Shown here piece by piece: positions 1 to 12,199 of a DNA stretch of 64,000 nt. The notes under the pieces are model-generated. The model searched no databases, was not told the DNA's origin, and saw only the letters and a list, made by a program, of their open reading frames with translations. The stretch comes from Rhea pennata. Taxonomy: Eukaryota > Chordata > Aves > Rheiformes > Rheidae. The stretch lies in assembly GCF_028389875.1 (NCBI RefSeq), contig NC_084682.1, forward strand, positions 8,566,001 through 8,630,000, read 5' to 3'. Both the position numbers and the translations under genes were made by a program. Position 1 is the stretch's first letter, and every line of letters starts with the position of its first letter.

Positions 1-1492
1 AGAGCATCGTTTGCACAGCATCCTTCTGCTCACACGGACAAGGGGGCAGAATACAAACTCGGGAGGGAAGCAGGAAGCCAACAGATGTTTGGCTCCAGGT
101 CACCTGGACCCAGACTGGCACAGGTCTAAATCCCGGTGATTTCGGTGCCTTACGATGCCAGGCAAGATCTGCAGGGAGATTCAGGCTTTGCAGCGATAAG
201 CCTGACGATGCCCAGAGGGACGTGCCCGCTCCACGGCGCCAGCAGAGCACCAGGTCGCCCATCGAGCCGGTGAGGCAGGCAGCGCTGCAGGCCCCCGGCT
301 GAGCCTCTGCCCCGCGCGGGGCCCGGCACCCCCCACAGCTGAACTCGCAGGCTCAGCACCGCCAGCTCGAGGCCAGAAGGAGCCCATGGAGAGGGCCCAG
401 CACTCGCCTCACAGGGAGGGCTGGAGGCTTCCCGGGGCTCAGCGCCAGGAGGGTTGCAGCCTCTCTGCAGGGCAAGGCCATGCCTGCACACGGTCACTGC
501 TCCCGTCTACCTCCCCCCTCCGAGTCACCCCTCGGAGGGTGGCACGCACAGACCCCTCCCGTGCACCTTCCCCTGCCCCGTCCCAGTCCCCTCAGGCAGA
601 AACACGGGAGAGCTCACCTCACAGGCATGCACGCGGGCAGCTTTAGCTGGGAGAGCTGCAGTGGTGACACATCTACCCACAGCCAGGCACGTCCCCCACG
701 AGCAACCCCAGGAACCACAGCCTGGGGCCACATCCACGCACACGTGGCAACTACCGGCACGTGACATTGCCAGGGCAGGTCTGAACCCAGGTCTGGTACC
801 GAGGCAGCAGTGCCAAGATAGGACCTTCTCCAGCCGTCCTGGAGAAACTCCTCTGAAGGAGGGAAGGGGAGGGCAGGGTCCAGGCCCTCAGCCCCCACTG
901 CTTTTACAAACATATACAGATGCTTCAAAGGAAAAAAAAAAGAGGCACAGACAAGAGTGGGGAACACCAGTGCCTTTAAGCTCTTTACAAAAATTAAATC
1001 ATGCTTTAATAGTGGTGAAACATAATAGGAGATGCATAATCTCCAGAAGCTTAAATCCATAAAACGCCAGCAGCAAAGCCACCTCGGCTGCTAAACCCCC
1101 GAAGGGCACACGCTGCAGGGACACAGCGAGCAAATCCGCCTGTCCGCAGCCCTTTCTCCGAACAGCCTTACAGGCTGCCCATGCGCCGCGATTGTACAAC
1201 GGGTCCAAGGAAATAGGGAGTCTCAGTGCCCTACTGAGCTGATTCCAGGCAGGTGAGGGCTGAAGGAGCCACGCATCAGGACCTGGGCTACACCCAGCAG
1301 AGGCTTCAGGGCTGTATGTAAAGGTGTCCAGCCACTCCAAGCTCATATAAGCTTATAAGCGCCTATTTTCAGGAATTTCCCCATTATTACCCTCGGAAAA
1401 AATGCTTTCAGATTTACTAGCTTCAAAGGGCTAAAGACCATCCAAGACTCGCCTTACCTCAACACCACAATTACAGTGGAGAACAAGCCTAC
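1..1492 (-). other. CAMKK1: CAMKK1 intron 2 (partial)
   Basis: Intronic sequence downstream of the GTAGGC donor. No match to the next expected CAMKK1 exon (the DCVQLNQY-type start of the kinase-domain region) is visible on the minus strand, so the intron continues past the window edge. The open frames here are GC-rich and uninformative. Confidence 0.7.
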
Positions 1493-1945
1493 CTCTGCAT
1501 CTGAGATGGAGACCCGATTTGACTCTATCGTTGGTCGCCTCATTATACGTGGCGATGGTCCTGTGGCATACGGACCATAACCTGGAGTGCTGCTAGAAGC
1601 CAAATAACTTCCTGTTGGTCTTTCCTGAAGAGACAACTTCCTACTTGATAGCACGGGTCTAGTGGGCGGTCTCTTGGGAACATGTCTCCAGAGAGCATCT
1701 CCTGGCCCTTGGGAAGGTAGGCATTCATTCATTCCCACGTCACTGTTGACTCCATTTCTTTGGATGTCTTTCACGCTATCAGAAAAAACTGTGTCATTTT
1801 CCTCAGTGGTGTCTTCACCGTTTTGATCATGTCTGTCTGGGCTGACAGTCACTTCTATGGCTGCCACCCGCTCTGCCAGGTCAGCCTGCGCGTCTTTGCA
1901 CGTGTCTGTGCCTCCATCCACGGCATTGGTGGGAGAGTCCCCCAT
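1493..1945 (-). CDS. CAMKK1: CAMKK1 first coding exon (N-terminal regulatory region)
   Basis: Encodes the first 151 residues of Ca2+/calmodulin-dependent protein kinase kinase 1, the cytosolic kinase that phosphorylates the activation loops of CaMKI, CaMKIV and PKB. Recognisable family blocks, in order, are ADLAERVAAIEV (21-32), SSRKLSLQERPTGSYL (100-115), GPYATGP (124-130) and RRPTIESNRVSISDAE (136-151). These match the mammalian CAMKK1 N terminus, not the CAMKK2 version. The motifs RKLS (S105) and RRPT (T139) correspond to the PKA sites known as Ser74 and Thr108 in rat CaMKK alpha. The segment between residues 33 and 98 is longer than in mammals and rich in acidic and polar residues. The ATG at 1945 has G at -3 and G at +4. 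The exon ends in phase 0 at a GAG|GTAGGC donor. The kinase domain, autoinhibitory region and calmodulin-binding region are in exons outside the window, to the left. Confidence 0.95.
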
Positions 1946-2046
1946 CGCTGCAGCCGGCTCCCCTGGTCTCAGACGGCACCGCAGCGAGCCGCGGCACTAG
2001 CGCTCACAGACGACACGTGGCACGGAGGAAGCTCTCCATGGAATAT
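1946..2046 (-). other. CAMKK1: CAMKK1 5' UTR part of exon 2
   Basis: 101 bases of 5' UTR between an acceptor (TTTCCTCTTAG ending at 2047) and the start codon at 1945. The pyrimidine-rich tract and AG immediately upstream indicate that this exon is spliced to one or more upstream non-coding exons. It contains a complete short upstream ORF, listed separately. Confidence 0.75.
2004..2039 (-). promoter_or_regulatory. Upstream ORF in the CAMKK1 leader (11 codons plus stop)
   Basis: An ATG at 2039 within CCATGG opens an 11-codon reading frame (MESFLRATCRL) that stops with TGA at 2004-2006, 58 bases before the CAMKK1 ATG. It is out of frame with the main ORF. The ATG has G at +4 and pyrimidines at -3 to -1, so its context is moderate. 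It lies only 8 bases inside the exon, so it is translated only if upstream exon sequence precedes it. A role in reducing CAMKK1 translation is inferred. Confidence 0.5.
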
Positions 2047-2603
2047 CTAAGAGGAAACACAAACAGGTCACTGAGTGATGGTGTCAGCTCTGCACAAACG
2101 TAACCAAGGCGCCCGTCTAACTCCTTCTACAACACGGCAGGGAAAAAAGAATGAAAGCAGGACACTGGCAGGCTGCAAACATGTTGCAAACACCCAGCAG
2201 GAAAGGCAAAACCGACCACTGAGCTAGACAGGAAACTTTTACAAGTGATGAAGATGCAGTTTTATCTGACAAGCAAGAAGTCACATGAATAAGGAGAACT
2301 TCTCCTTTCTGTAGCTAGACTGACCGTGAACCAGAGCTTATGGTAAAAGGGAGAAGTACTGCCGCTTAAAAAGAGGGAAGGCAAGAGGTCAAACTTCTGG
2401 CCTCTCAATCTCTTTTACAGAGTGCAACAGCTTCTGCTACCTATCCAAGCCCAACACACATAGCAAATCCACAGCCATTTAGGGTGCTCTTGCCCTGCAC
2501 AGCCTGGGAGAACATCATTGCAACGGCCGTGAAGCCGAGCCACAGCTCGCGACTGGCACCCTCGCCATCAACTGCAACACGGCCATCAGCAAGGCCAAAT
2601 TTA

Positions 2604-2639
2604 AGGAGACCCTGGAACTCTGCGGCTCCAGGGTCTCCT
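2604..2639. repeat. Perfect inverted repeat (13-bp arms, 10-base loop)
   Basis: Arm AGGAGACCCTGGA (2604-2616) is followed, after ten bases, by its exact reverse complement (2627-2639). It can form a stable GC-rich hairpin in DNA or in the CAMKK1 intron transcript. No function is evident. Confidence 0.85.
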
Positions 2640-4079
2640 ACAGCTGCAGCCTGGGCACAAACACCCATTAATCTCGTTGTCCCCCCATTTTGAAGAGGCC
2701 GTGAAACCCAGAGTCCAACCGAACAGAAGAACTTTGAGTTAACACAGATTTGAAGTGCCGTATGATAGTTCCAGCTATTTAAAACCAGCAAGTGAATGCT
2801 TAGAAGTCTAAAGTGCCCAAGACAGGTCTAAAATGGGTTGAATAAGATAGACCATGTAAAGCATAGATTTTTAAATTAAGAACATTTAATAAAGTTTTAA
2901 AACTAATTTTGGAACCATGACAATGTAAGATAAATTTATGAGAAGAGTTATAAGGGTAAAACAAGTATTTGAAAAGCACTTATTTGCTGAAAGAGTGCTA
3001 GAGACAGGTAAGCTGCTCAACAGGTGGAGGCATCAACCAGTCACACCTGGTTGCACTGCGCCTGTTGATGTTCCCCTGTTCTCGGCCCCTCCAGATCAGG
3101 AGTTTTCTCTTTTAGTTTATTCCAGTAGTGTCATTCAATGCCTAGTTCATTCCATGCTGAGAAAGCAGCTGGCTGCTGTAAAACCCATTTTCACCTTTCA
3201 ATCATCAGCTGCAATGAACTAGGTATAAGCACACAAGTGACTAACTCCTCAGCCTTGAGGAGCTTGGTGGCCCAAGTGATTCAGTTTGACTGATAACAGC
3301 AGCAAATGCTTCCTTGCTGGACTTCACCCTTTTAAAGGGGGCTTTTTAAGTTGTAATCTGCTAGTGCAAGATAAAAAAAATAAAAGCCAATGCATTTTAT
3401 TGCTTTTTACCTCCTACACAGTTTGACATAAATCACACAGACACATACACACACAAAAAAAGAGTATCATTTGTTATGGTCACTCAAAAAATTAAAACTT
3501 TGTCTTTTTCAGAAGTCAAGTAAATATCTAAATACACACCCATGGATAGTGTTAGAGCTGCACTCGGTGGCAAATCAGCACAACTTAATGATTACCGGTG
3601 TATGGGGATCAGCTTTCAGTTTGGAAAAGAGGCAAAACAAAATGCAAGAAAACAACACAGAGCTAAAACTGATGGTTAAAATCACTGTTTCCCACATACT
3701 AATTTCAATCTTGATCAAAACCAGTGATTTAAATTGTCCCAACGTGGTCCAGAACAGGAAAGGGTCACAGGCAATACACGGCTGCCGTCCCCTTGCAGGA
3801 CGCAGCATCTAATCCCCCTGCCCAGTTCCTTTGGGATGCAGGGAAACCTCAACAGCACTAGCAGGGACATCCTGTGCTACCTCCACCTACGTGCTCACCT
3901 CCTTCCTCCTCCTCCACCCCGGCATCATCTTCCCCCGTTCTCCTGCCTCTTCTGCAGGCATGTTTTAACCCAAGTGACAGAAATGTCAGTCACTCAAAAC
4001 AGTAATGAAATGCTGAGATCTGCTTTAAAAGCATTTATTTAAACTATATTTAAGCCCTTTAATCCCAACGCGTAAATCC

Positions 4080-4720
4080 CTGGCGGAGCAGGGATGCAGG
4101 TGGTGGGAGGATGCTGCCAGTGCGGAGGGACAGGGCGTGGGGCTGGCCGCAGCGTGGGCTGCGCTCGTCCCGCAGCCCCCCGCGAGCCTCCCCCTGCTCT
4201 CCCAGACCCCCAAGCACCCACAAGTCACCTGCAAGCCCCGTTACTCGAGCGTCCGAGTGCTTTTGGAGCTGCCCTCGGCGATATCCCCGGCACCTTTGTC
4301 CTGCGCATCTCCCCCAGCCTCGCCAGTCCCTGTCCCCCAAACAGGGCGTCATCCACGAAAAGCACCTGCAGCCCCGAGCTGGCTCGGCAACGCACAGTCC
4401 TGTCCTTCCACACGCGTCTGCACGACGCCTGCCCAGGCCCTCCTGCCTGCGAAACACTCGGGGGAGGTTTGCACAGGGGTTGCTCCCGACTCGGGAGGTC
4501 CCCAGCCCCACGCCTGCAAGGAATCCCCGCGGGAAGCTTGTGCGCTGGGCTACGGACCCACTCAGCGCCTCGGAAGCGCGAAGCGGCCTCTGCCATCGCC
4601 CCGATTCCCGGGGGGCTGGTTTGCACGGTCGCGAAAGCGGCAGCGCCCGTTTACCCTGCCCCGGGGCCGGCTGCGGCTCCCTGCCAGCGCTCCAGCCCGA
4701 ACGCTCGCTCCAACCAGGCG
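4080..4720. other. CpG-dense patch in CAMKK1 intron 1
   Basis: A GC-rich block of several hundred bases with many CpG dinucleotides, in sharp contrast to AT-rich flanks. All frames are open for long stretches, as expected of GC-rich non-coding DNA. It could be an internal CpG island or alternative promoter. No TATA box, exon or splice site was identified. Confidence 0.4.
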
Positions 4721-4838
4721 AGCGATTTTAATTGGAGGGAGGGAGGGAGTAAAACTGCTTTAACCATTTAACTTCACAAGAGAGATGAGAAAAATATCTC
4801 ACTGCATCCTCTGTTAAAGGGGAGCTTAAACCCAAGGC

Positions 4839-4861
4839 TTTTTTTTTTTTTTTTTTTTTTT
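4839..4861. repeat. Poly(T) run, 23 bases
   Basis: Uninterrupted T run seen directly; on the minus (gene-sense) strand it is poly(A). It may be the tail of a processed insertion, but no parent sequence was recognised beside it. Confidence 0.9.
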
Positions 4862-7800
4862 GCAAAGGCTTCAGCTTCTGGCCAGTCCGGGACACCTCAC
4901 TCTCGGGGAGCATTAGGGGAAAAAATAACCCTCAACTAACCCAGGGCCGTAGCAAAGCCTCCACCCCCCTCCCGCCTGCTTCGTCCTCCGACTACGAGGA
5001 TTTTCCTGCACGCGGAGTGAGGGGAGAGACACATTCGCCCGCGTTGCTATGCGGCTGCCAGCCAAAGCCCACAAATCCTGCACCCGCAGCGAGCAGTCGG
5101 GTGCCGCAGCAGCCAGCCCTTCCCCTGCCAGGGGAGGGGGGAAGGAAAGAAAGTACAGAAAAAAATAAAAATAAAAAAAAAAAACATTAGGAAGAGCAGC
5201 CAGGTGCATCGCAGCTGGCAAAGCTCACGTTCGGAGCAGAGCTCCCTGCTGCCCAGAGCCGGCTCCGGATGCTCCCCGCACCGACACAGGTATAACCACA
5301 GCTCCGGCAACCCGCGTCTCCTTCCAGGGTGCGATGCTGGAAGATAAGTCTGGGGATAACTGCTGAACTTCAGATAAATCCCCTAAATCAGGGCCCTGCT
5401 GTGGAGAAGAGGTAGCTCTGAGCAACTGCCAGGGGCAGGAGGGTCGTTCCCTCCAGGAGGGACTCTGGGATAAGCTTCCTACTCATCCTTCTCACTGTGT
5501 GTGTGTGTCTGGGGGGAGAAAAAACCACACACACCATCTAAACACCAAAATCTCTCCTTTCTACAGGCATCATCACAGACTAGCTACATAAATAATTCAC
5601 CAGATCAAAACAAATATATTCTAAAGCATCACAGAAAGTACAGTGCGGCTAGAGGTATTCTGGAAAAGATCCTTGAAGATTTAAAGAAAATAATTGTTCA
5701 TCTGTATATCATGGTTCTCGGTGGGTTCTGCTGTTTCGAAGGGTTCCCGTTGGATTAAACTCTCCAAAACCGTGTCAGAAAGCAACGCCTGAGAAAGCAA
5801 ATCAGTAACGCACAGGCTCAGCTTACAGTGTATAAAAGTCAGTACAAAAAGCAATTATGTATTTCTGCAAGGCAAGACCTATAGGTAGATTTGCACAGTT
5901 TGCCAGGCTGTAACCTAACTGCACCTTACTCCGACGGGAGATCGGAGAGCAAAGACACCGCAGCCACTTTCCACACGCTCCAGGCTGCATCTTCGGGCCC
6001 GACACTTTTCCCCACAGTCACCAGGCTGATCCCAAACACTGCCGAGCACCTGCTTTAGATGCCAGGATTAGACTATACAGGCACACGGTAAAGCTAGAGA
6101 CAAGCTTATATGAACCAAGTTTACTCACACGCCTCTTATTTGCCATTTTTCACATTAGCTATTTGGCTGCTGCAGGCAGACTGCCACTTCAAGAGCGTTT
6201 TTCCGCAATACATTTATCAAACGGCTGCACGTGTTTCCCGGACGGGCACTGAACAGAGCGCAGCACAAAATACGCTTTTGAAAGAAACACGACCCTGGAG
6301 AAAGTCTCCGTCCTGCGCGTAGGAGCAGGAGGTGAGCGAACACAATTAATTCTGCTGCTCGGTAAAGTATTTCGACGCGTTGTTGGAGAAACCAAGAGTT
6401 GTAAACCTCATCTCCTGCTTCGTCGTTCCATTTGGCCAGTTAGAAACGATGTTGAGGAGGAGGACGGGGAGGTTAGAAGACCCTGAGCCTCAGCAGGTTC
6501 CTGATTTTGCTATAGGCAACCCAAACAAATGACTCCACAGCTTCGCCTGTCGCAGTTCCCAGGTTAAGAGGAGTAATGGTACCCTCAGGCCACCTCGTTC
6601 TGCTTCGGCTCCATCTCCGAGAACATATTTGCACTCTTTCCAGGCACTACAGGCCTTCACAATAAAATAAATCACGATGAATAATAATTACAGCAAGCAT
6701 GTTTGGCAGGCATCCAAGCAGCCATCTTGCTCCTGCTCAGCGACAGGAACTTTACAGAATTCTGAGGTTTCATTACCTAAATGTAGCTATTTTGTGGCAT
6801 CTCCAAGCTGAGCTCCCTCAAACCAATGGTAGCTTGGCGAAACTCTCAGCTCGCTCCGAGCTGGGAGACGGCTGCTTCTCCTTGCCACCAAGAGCGCCCG
6901 CGCAGCGCAGGGCGATGCCACCCATGCTGTTCTCCCAACGCCCACGGACAGCACCCACCACTCAAGTCAGGGCCAGCGGGGACGTCGGTCCCACACATCA
7001 TGCCAAACCTCAGCGTAGGGCCACATCCATCAGGTGCCACCCAGAACCTATAGGCATGTTCACGGAAAGAGGCTCCAAAGCCCAAAGATGAGCATTCTGG
7101 TCATCTTTAACGTATTTTAGTGAGGTCAGGAGTTGGACCAAGCTGTCCGAACAGTACAGATGCCACCCTCTGGCAGGCAGGCTGCATCTCCATCATGAGC
7201 AGCCATTCAAATCAGCTCAGACACCCCTACCAGGAAGGTCACTGTCCCACCTAGGGACACCAGCTGGGCTGGGCAGACCCCTGCAGCTCCATCCAGCCCC
7301 ATCTATCATCCCATGCTTGCATTCTTCCTCCTCCAGATGCTCCCCCAGCACAGATTAGGAGGAGAAAGCATCTGTTCCAACTACTGTCAACCAGAGCCAG
7401 AAATCCCCTTTACAGAGAGAAGCAGCAAGTCCAAGGCTGGGCTGTCAAGCTCTGAACAGCTTGTTGAGTGACATTTTTGAAATACTAGGTCAGCAAGTCT
7501 CTTTCAGGGCCAGCACTGCATCCTCACATCAAACACCACCGAACACAACTACGGCCATCCCAGAGGATCTTCCATGCTTGCTTCTTCATGGCTGGATTTC
7601 CCCGAGCACTCGGCAGTAGCGTGGCTCTGCTCCCCTGATCTGAGGGGACATTTGCTATCAAGCCTCCATAGACACCACCCTGATGCCACCAGCTTTATAC
7701 ACGAGTGAGGATCTCGCCCAGTGCCCAGCCAGCCTGTCCAGACACCCTCTAGCTTGAGAAGCTGAAAGCGAAGTTCCACCTCGTACCCAGGCACCAGAGC

Positions 7801-10800
7801 AATACCTGAGCTGCCATAACAAGCCCAATGCAGTGTCGGATCTGAACAGCCAGCTGGTGACTTAGAGCGCTCATGGCCACGTTGGGCAATGAGGACAAGA
7901 GGTTCTTCCTCACTGCGCGTCTGCTCACAGGTTGCCCACCATCCATCTCCACCTCCAATGCCACCACAAGGACTCAGAAAAGTCGATATGCTTCTGGGTA
8001 TCCATGAAAACCATCTCCTGATGTCCACCAGCAGCCAAAAGTGAGCAGTGAAGAACTAGGAGGGGCTGCAGCTCCGTGCAGTCACAAGGAAAGCAAACCC
8101 CTCTGCTCGCAGAGCTCATCGAGCTAGTCAGAGACCAGACAGGACATTTGGACCACAAGCTCACCGGGCAAAGGGTAATCGCTTTTGCTAGAGGACTAGC
8201 GCTATGAGATACTAATGCAATCCAAATAATAAGCAATAACATGCTGGTGGTGCTTTTTACATACACTCCACACGTCGGCTTTTCTGCTGCTGTGTTTTAC
8301 AAGACTCTTGTTTCAGAGCAAGACAATCACGTCTCCCAGAGAAGTCACTCGATCCTGCTATAATAATTCTTTTTATTCTTCCCTTCTTTCCACAGCTCTT
8401 GGCTGGGAGCCTCGCCTGTTGTACCACAGCTGAAAATTAGATCATAAAAGCAGCTTTTTGATTACTTCTGTGAAGCTCCTAGTCATTCACCAGTTACCTT
8501 TAAAGCTGTGCTAACAGCAGTATTTTTGCAATTCACGCGCTGCATGAGATATTTGGAGAGGGGTTCACATACCTGTCCCTGCCTGATTTCTTGAATAACA
8601 ATATCTCCGTGCCATAATTCTTCTGAAAAATACACTATTTCTACTTCCTCCTCCTTAGTCTTTACATGCCTTAACAAGACAGGGTGTTTCCATGCAGGAA
8701 TTTCAGGGCCAGTTGAGTCGCTGGGCCAAGACTTGGATGCTTGAGGAGCATCCAGAGGGCACATCCCTACGCGTTTGTCCTTTCTTCCTCTCTTCCCCAA
8801 GTACCTGTTGGCGACCTGTTGCCGAAGGCCTACGGTTTAGATTGACGCAGGACAGCTATTTTTTGTGTTCCCGCGTATAAAGTATATATGCAGATAGGAG
8901 ATAGCAATGCTGAGCTCAACAGTGGGCTCCTGATGTTATTGTAAAACAAAAATACGCACCTAGCAGGCTGTTCAGGTCATAAAACTGCTGCAAAGGGTAA
9001 TTAACAGCACATTTTAAACATGCTTTGAAATACTAGCCAGGATGCTGAACTCGACTCCAGTCTAACAGCCCACAGCACAAGAGCCAGCAACTACCTTGTG
9101 CTTAAAGTATCGCGTTTGGGAGGTTTTACAAAAGATTTCACAACTGTATTACAGTTCATTGCGCCACGTTCTAATTATATGGTTAAATCCATTTGCATAA
9201 TCAGATGCAATTATACTAATTGCACATATAAGCAATAATCAACCAAAAATTGCTCTGAAGAAAAAGTTTCTACTTAAGAAAATTCCTGTAACAGGAAAAC
9301 ATTGAGGAGTGCCAAACCCCGGCGCGAGCGATATTACCGTTGAGCACTCTGGCTAGCGGGGCTGCGCGAGGAGCTCTGCCAGATCGCTGCCGGCCTGGGT
9401 GCTGCCACCTCTGCGGATTTCAACCACAGCTTCGGCAGGGACAGCACTGATGAACCGAGGAAGAGTCTTGCCCGTGGGTCCTCCATCCTGGTTACAAACC
9501 ACCTTTGCACCGCGGCTTTGGCTCGCATGTTACAGCAGATACAAGGCCCTTAAGTCTAGCTGACCCTACGCGCTCATGCTGGATTAGGCACTTCTGCTTA
9601 AGTCTTTTAAAGGTTGTTTATCAGTGTATGGACATTTGAGGTGGTTTTACCTTGCAGACAGGCCTGGGGAATGGCCAACAAGAGGCAGCGGCCCACACGC
9701 TCCACGAGTGTCACCTGCAGTGATGCCACACGCTTGCACTCGCAGAGGATGACCCTGCGCTGCCCCATCTAACCCATCATCATCATCATCACCACGACAC
9801 CCAGCAGGACCCACCCCAGCACGTCCCCGAGACCCAGCTCCCCTCGTCCGCGCGGTCCCCCGCAGCGGCCTGAGCTCCGGTTACAACAAATCCCGCTTCC
9901 CGCAGAGGGCAGGATGTCAGCTACGCACGCGTTTGGGGCAGGACTGGGTCAGCGCGGGGGGCAGAGGCTCCTCAGGCTGAGCCTGAGCAGGGAGGAGGAG
10001 GAGGAGGAAGCATCACAGCTACCATCACCCACCACCTCGCGACGAGCGCAGCTTGCTGGGGTGGCCTCTCAACAGCCGCCGAGGGGGCACTTCAGCAAAG
10101 AACCAAGGACACGTGGAGCTCGAAAGGCTCGGGTTATTTTTAAAAGCTTAACGAGCGAGGCAGCAGCAAGATGCTGTTCGTTCATGAGCAAAATAACTTG
10201 CCGAGAGTTACCGAGTCCTTAATATTCAGAGTCCTTGCTCCAATAACGACTTTTCAAGTGTCCACGCTGCTGCAATATTATGGCGAGTGAAAAGGAAAAC
10301 AAAAGCTTTTGGATCGTCCCGAGGGAAAGGGACTCCTCTCGGATGAGCCGTCGCCCGCTGTGCGCCGTGACGATGCCCCAGGGGGATGCAGCGGCGAGCG
10401 AGCCGAAACGAGGAGTCAAGGAGTGAAACAGCATCTCCGTTTGCACCGGCAAAGCCCCCTCCAGTCCCGCGAGGGGGGAACAAGCCCGCAGGGCACCCAA
10501 ATCAAACGCGTCCCCAACGCCGCCATCGCCTTGCCGGGCACAGCAGCGCCTTGCGCCGCCAGCCACGGGAGGCGGCTCTCGCCGTCGCACGAAGCGGGGC
10601 ACCCTGCTCTCCCGCAGGGCCCCGGGTGCCCTTTCCACTGGCACCTTCCCTGCCCTTCGCACCGGCGCTGGCCCCCTCCATGAAGCAAATTGCAAGGCTC
10701 AGAACTTCCCAAAGTAAAGCGTGGCCACAGCAGCGAGTTTTCCCACTGCACTACAAAAATCTGGCACTTTTCTCCCAGGAATTACAATATCTGACTTCTT

Positions 10801-10814
10801 CCCCTGCACTGTCC

Positions 10815-10990
10815 CAGAAGGGTTAGGTTGGAGGGCACCTCTGGAGACCGTTCAGTCCAGCTCCTTGCTCAGAGCAGGGCCACGGTCATTGGGCTTTGGG
10901 CACCTCCAGGCATGGAGGCTCCATGACCTCTCTGGTCGACCCATTCCAGTGCCCAGCCACCCGCACAGTCCCCCTGCCCCCAGCAAAGAC
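10815..10990 (-). mobile_element. Old CR1 LINE 3'-end fragment
   Basis: The plus-strand text 'ttggagggcacctctggaga' followed by 'tcagtccagctccttgctca' aligns with the 3' end of the larger CR1 at 27.7 kb ('ttggaagggacctctggaga', 'tctagtccaacctcttgctc'). Further shared text includes 'gacctctctgg', 'cccattccagtg' and a following 'cac-cagt' segment. The element is therefore minus-strand. It is heavily diverged and lacks the terminal octamer, which indicates an old, severely 5'-truncated copy. Confidence 0.7.
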
Positions 10991-12199
10991 ACCCTCTGCC
11001 CACGCCACCGCAAGCGAGAAGGACGACTCGGCCAGAGCACAGAGATACAAGTTTTCCTCTTACCGCGCTGAACTGGCTGGCTGGCGAGCTGTCAAGTTTG
11101 GCCAGGTTTCTTTTCAAGAGAAAAAGCTGCACAAACAAGGTGTTGTGCAAGCGCAGTAACCCAGGGAGGCCGTTCGCCCGCAGGCTTTGGCCTCACCTTG
11201 GCGGACGCCAGCGCCGGACGCAGCCGCAGCCCCGGGGCAGCGTCCTCCCGCGCCGGCTGGGCGCCCGGCGGGGACGGGGCTCTGCTGCGGCCACCCTTCA
11301 GCCTTCTCCAAAGCCTCACGAGCTTCAAGTCTCAGAGGTCTTCTCCTCTAGCCAGCTGGATCCCAAAGCTGCAGGGAGGAGGAGGAGGAAGCAGCAAACC
11401 ACCACGCTCCTCCTGCCAGGATGAGCTTGCAGGAGTCCTGCTGTAAAAAACAGGTTGCACGGCATTGCTTTCAGCCCGCTCTGCCCAACTTACAGGCAAA
11501 CCAAGTGGCTTCCCGACCACACGCGCTGCCAGCTCAACCCCCGGCCCGCAAAACTCCCGCTTTTTTCTTGAATTCCTGTTCTGCAGCAAGGCCCTGCGAG
11601 CCCGAACAGCGCCTGCGGCTCGGATGGACACTGCTGAAATAATTACGCTCGGGAGGGGGGAAGAAGCAACCCGAAAGTGTGCAGCGCAGACCGGCGCGCT
11701 TCCAGCGGCAGCGCCGCAGCCCCCCATCGTCGGTGCAGCGTCGGGCACCTTGCCCGGGCGCAGAGCTCGCACCACCGGCGAGCGCTGAAGTTAACCTTAT
11801 TTTCAAAGCATCCACGACAAACCAAACAAGCCAGATGCAACAAGCTCACGTTTATAAACATTAATCTTAAGGGTTTATCTGCCTACCAGATAAGAAAAAA
11901 AAAAAAGCTTTCAGATGCCTCTGAGCGATCTGGAGGTATTTCAGGGACGATACCCAGCTGCAGTGCAAAGTCTCACCAGCATTTTAAAAACCAGTTTTCC
12001 AGCTGTTCGGAGATTGCCGGTCTTGAGCGCAAACGCACGGCGCAGGACGCAGCCGGCTCTCGTCATCCTAGCGGTTCACGTACCACCGGCGACTCCTATT
12101 CGAGCTGATCCCCGCGGCGTTTTAACCAGGGAAAGCATCTCCGCGCCTCTCTCCGAGTCCATGGGCTGCAGGTCTTCAGCCCTGCAAACCTGCCCGGTT

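Larger units (their letters stand above)
2047..10814 (-). other. CAMKK1: CAMKK1 intron 1, proximal part
   Basis: No conserved coding sequence recognised on either strand. It contains a perfect hairpin (2604-2639), a CpG-dense patch at about 4080-4720, a T23 run (4839-4861), an A-rich tract near 5160-5185, a short (GT)n at about 5499-5510, a 50-base cryptic exon-like segment (8573-8622), a short CAT repeat (about 9777-9790), a GGA repeat near 9990-10010 and the start of another CpG-dense patch (about 10330-10720). Confidence 0.6.
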
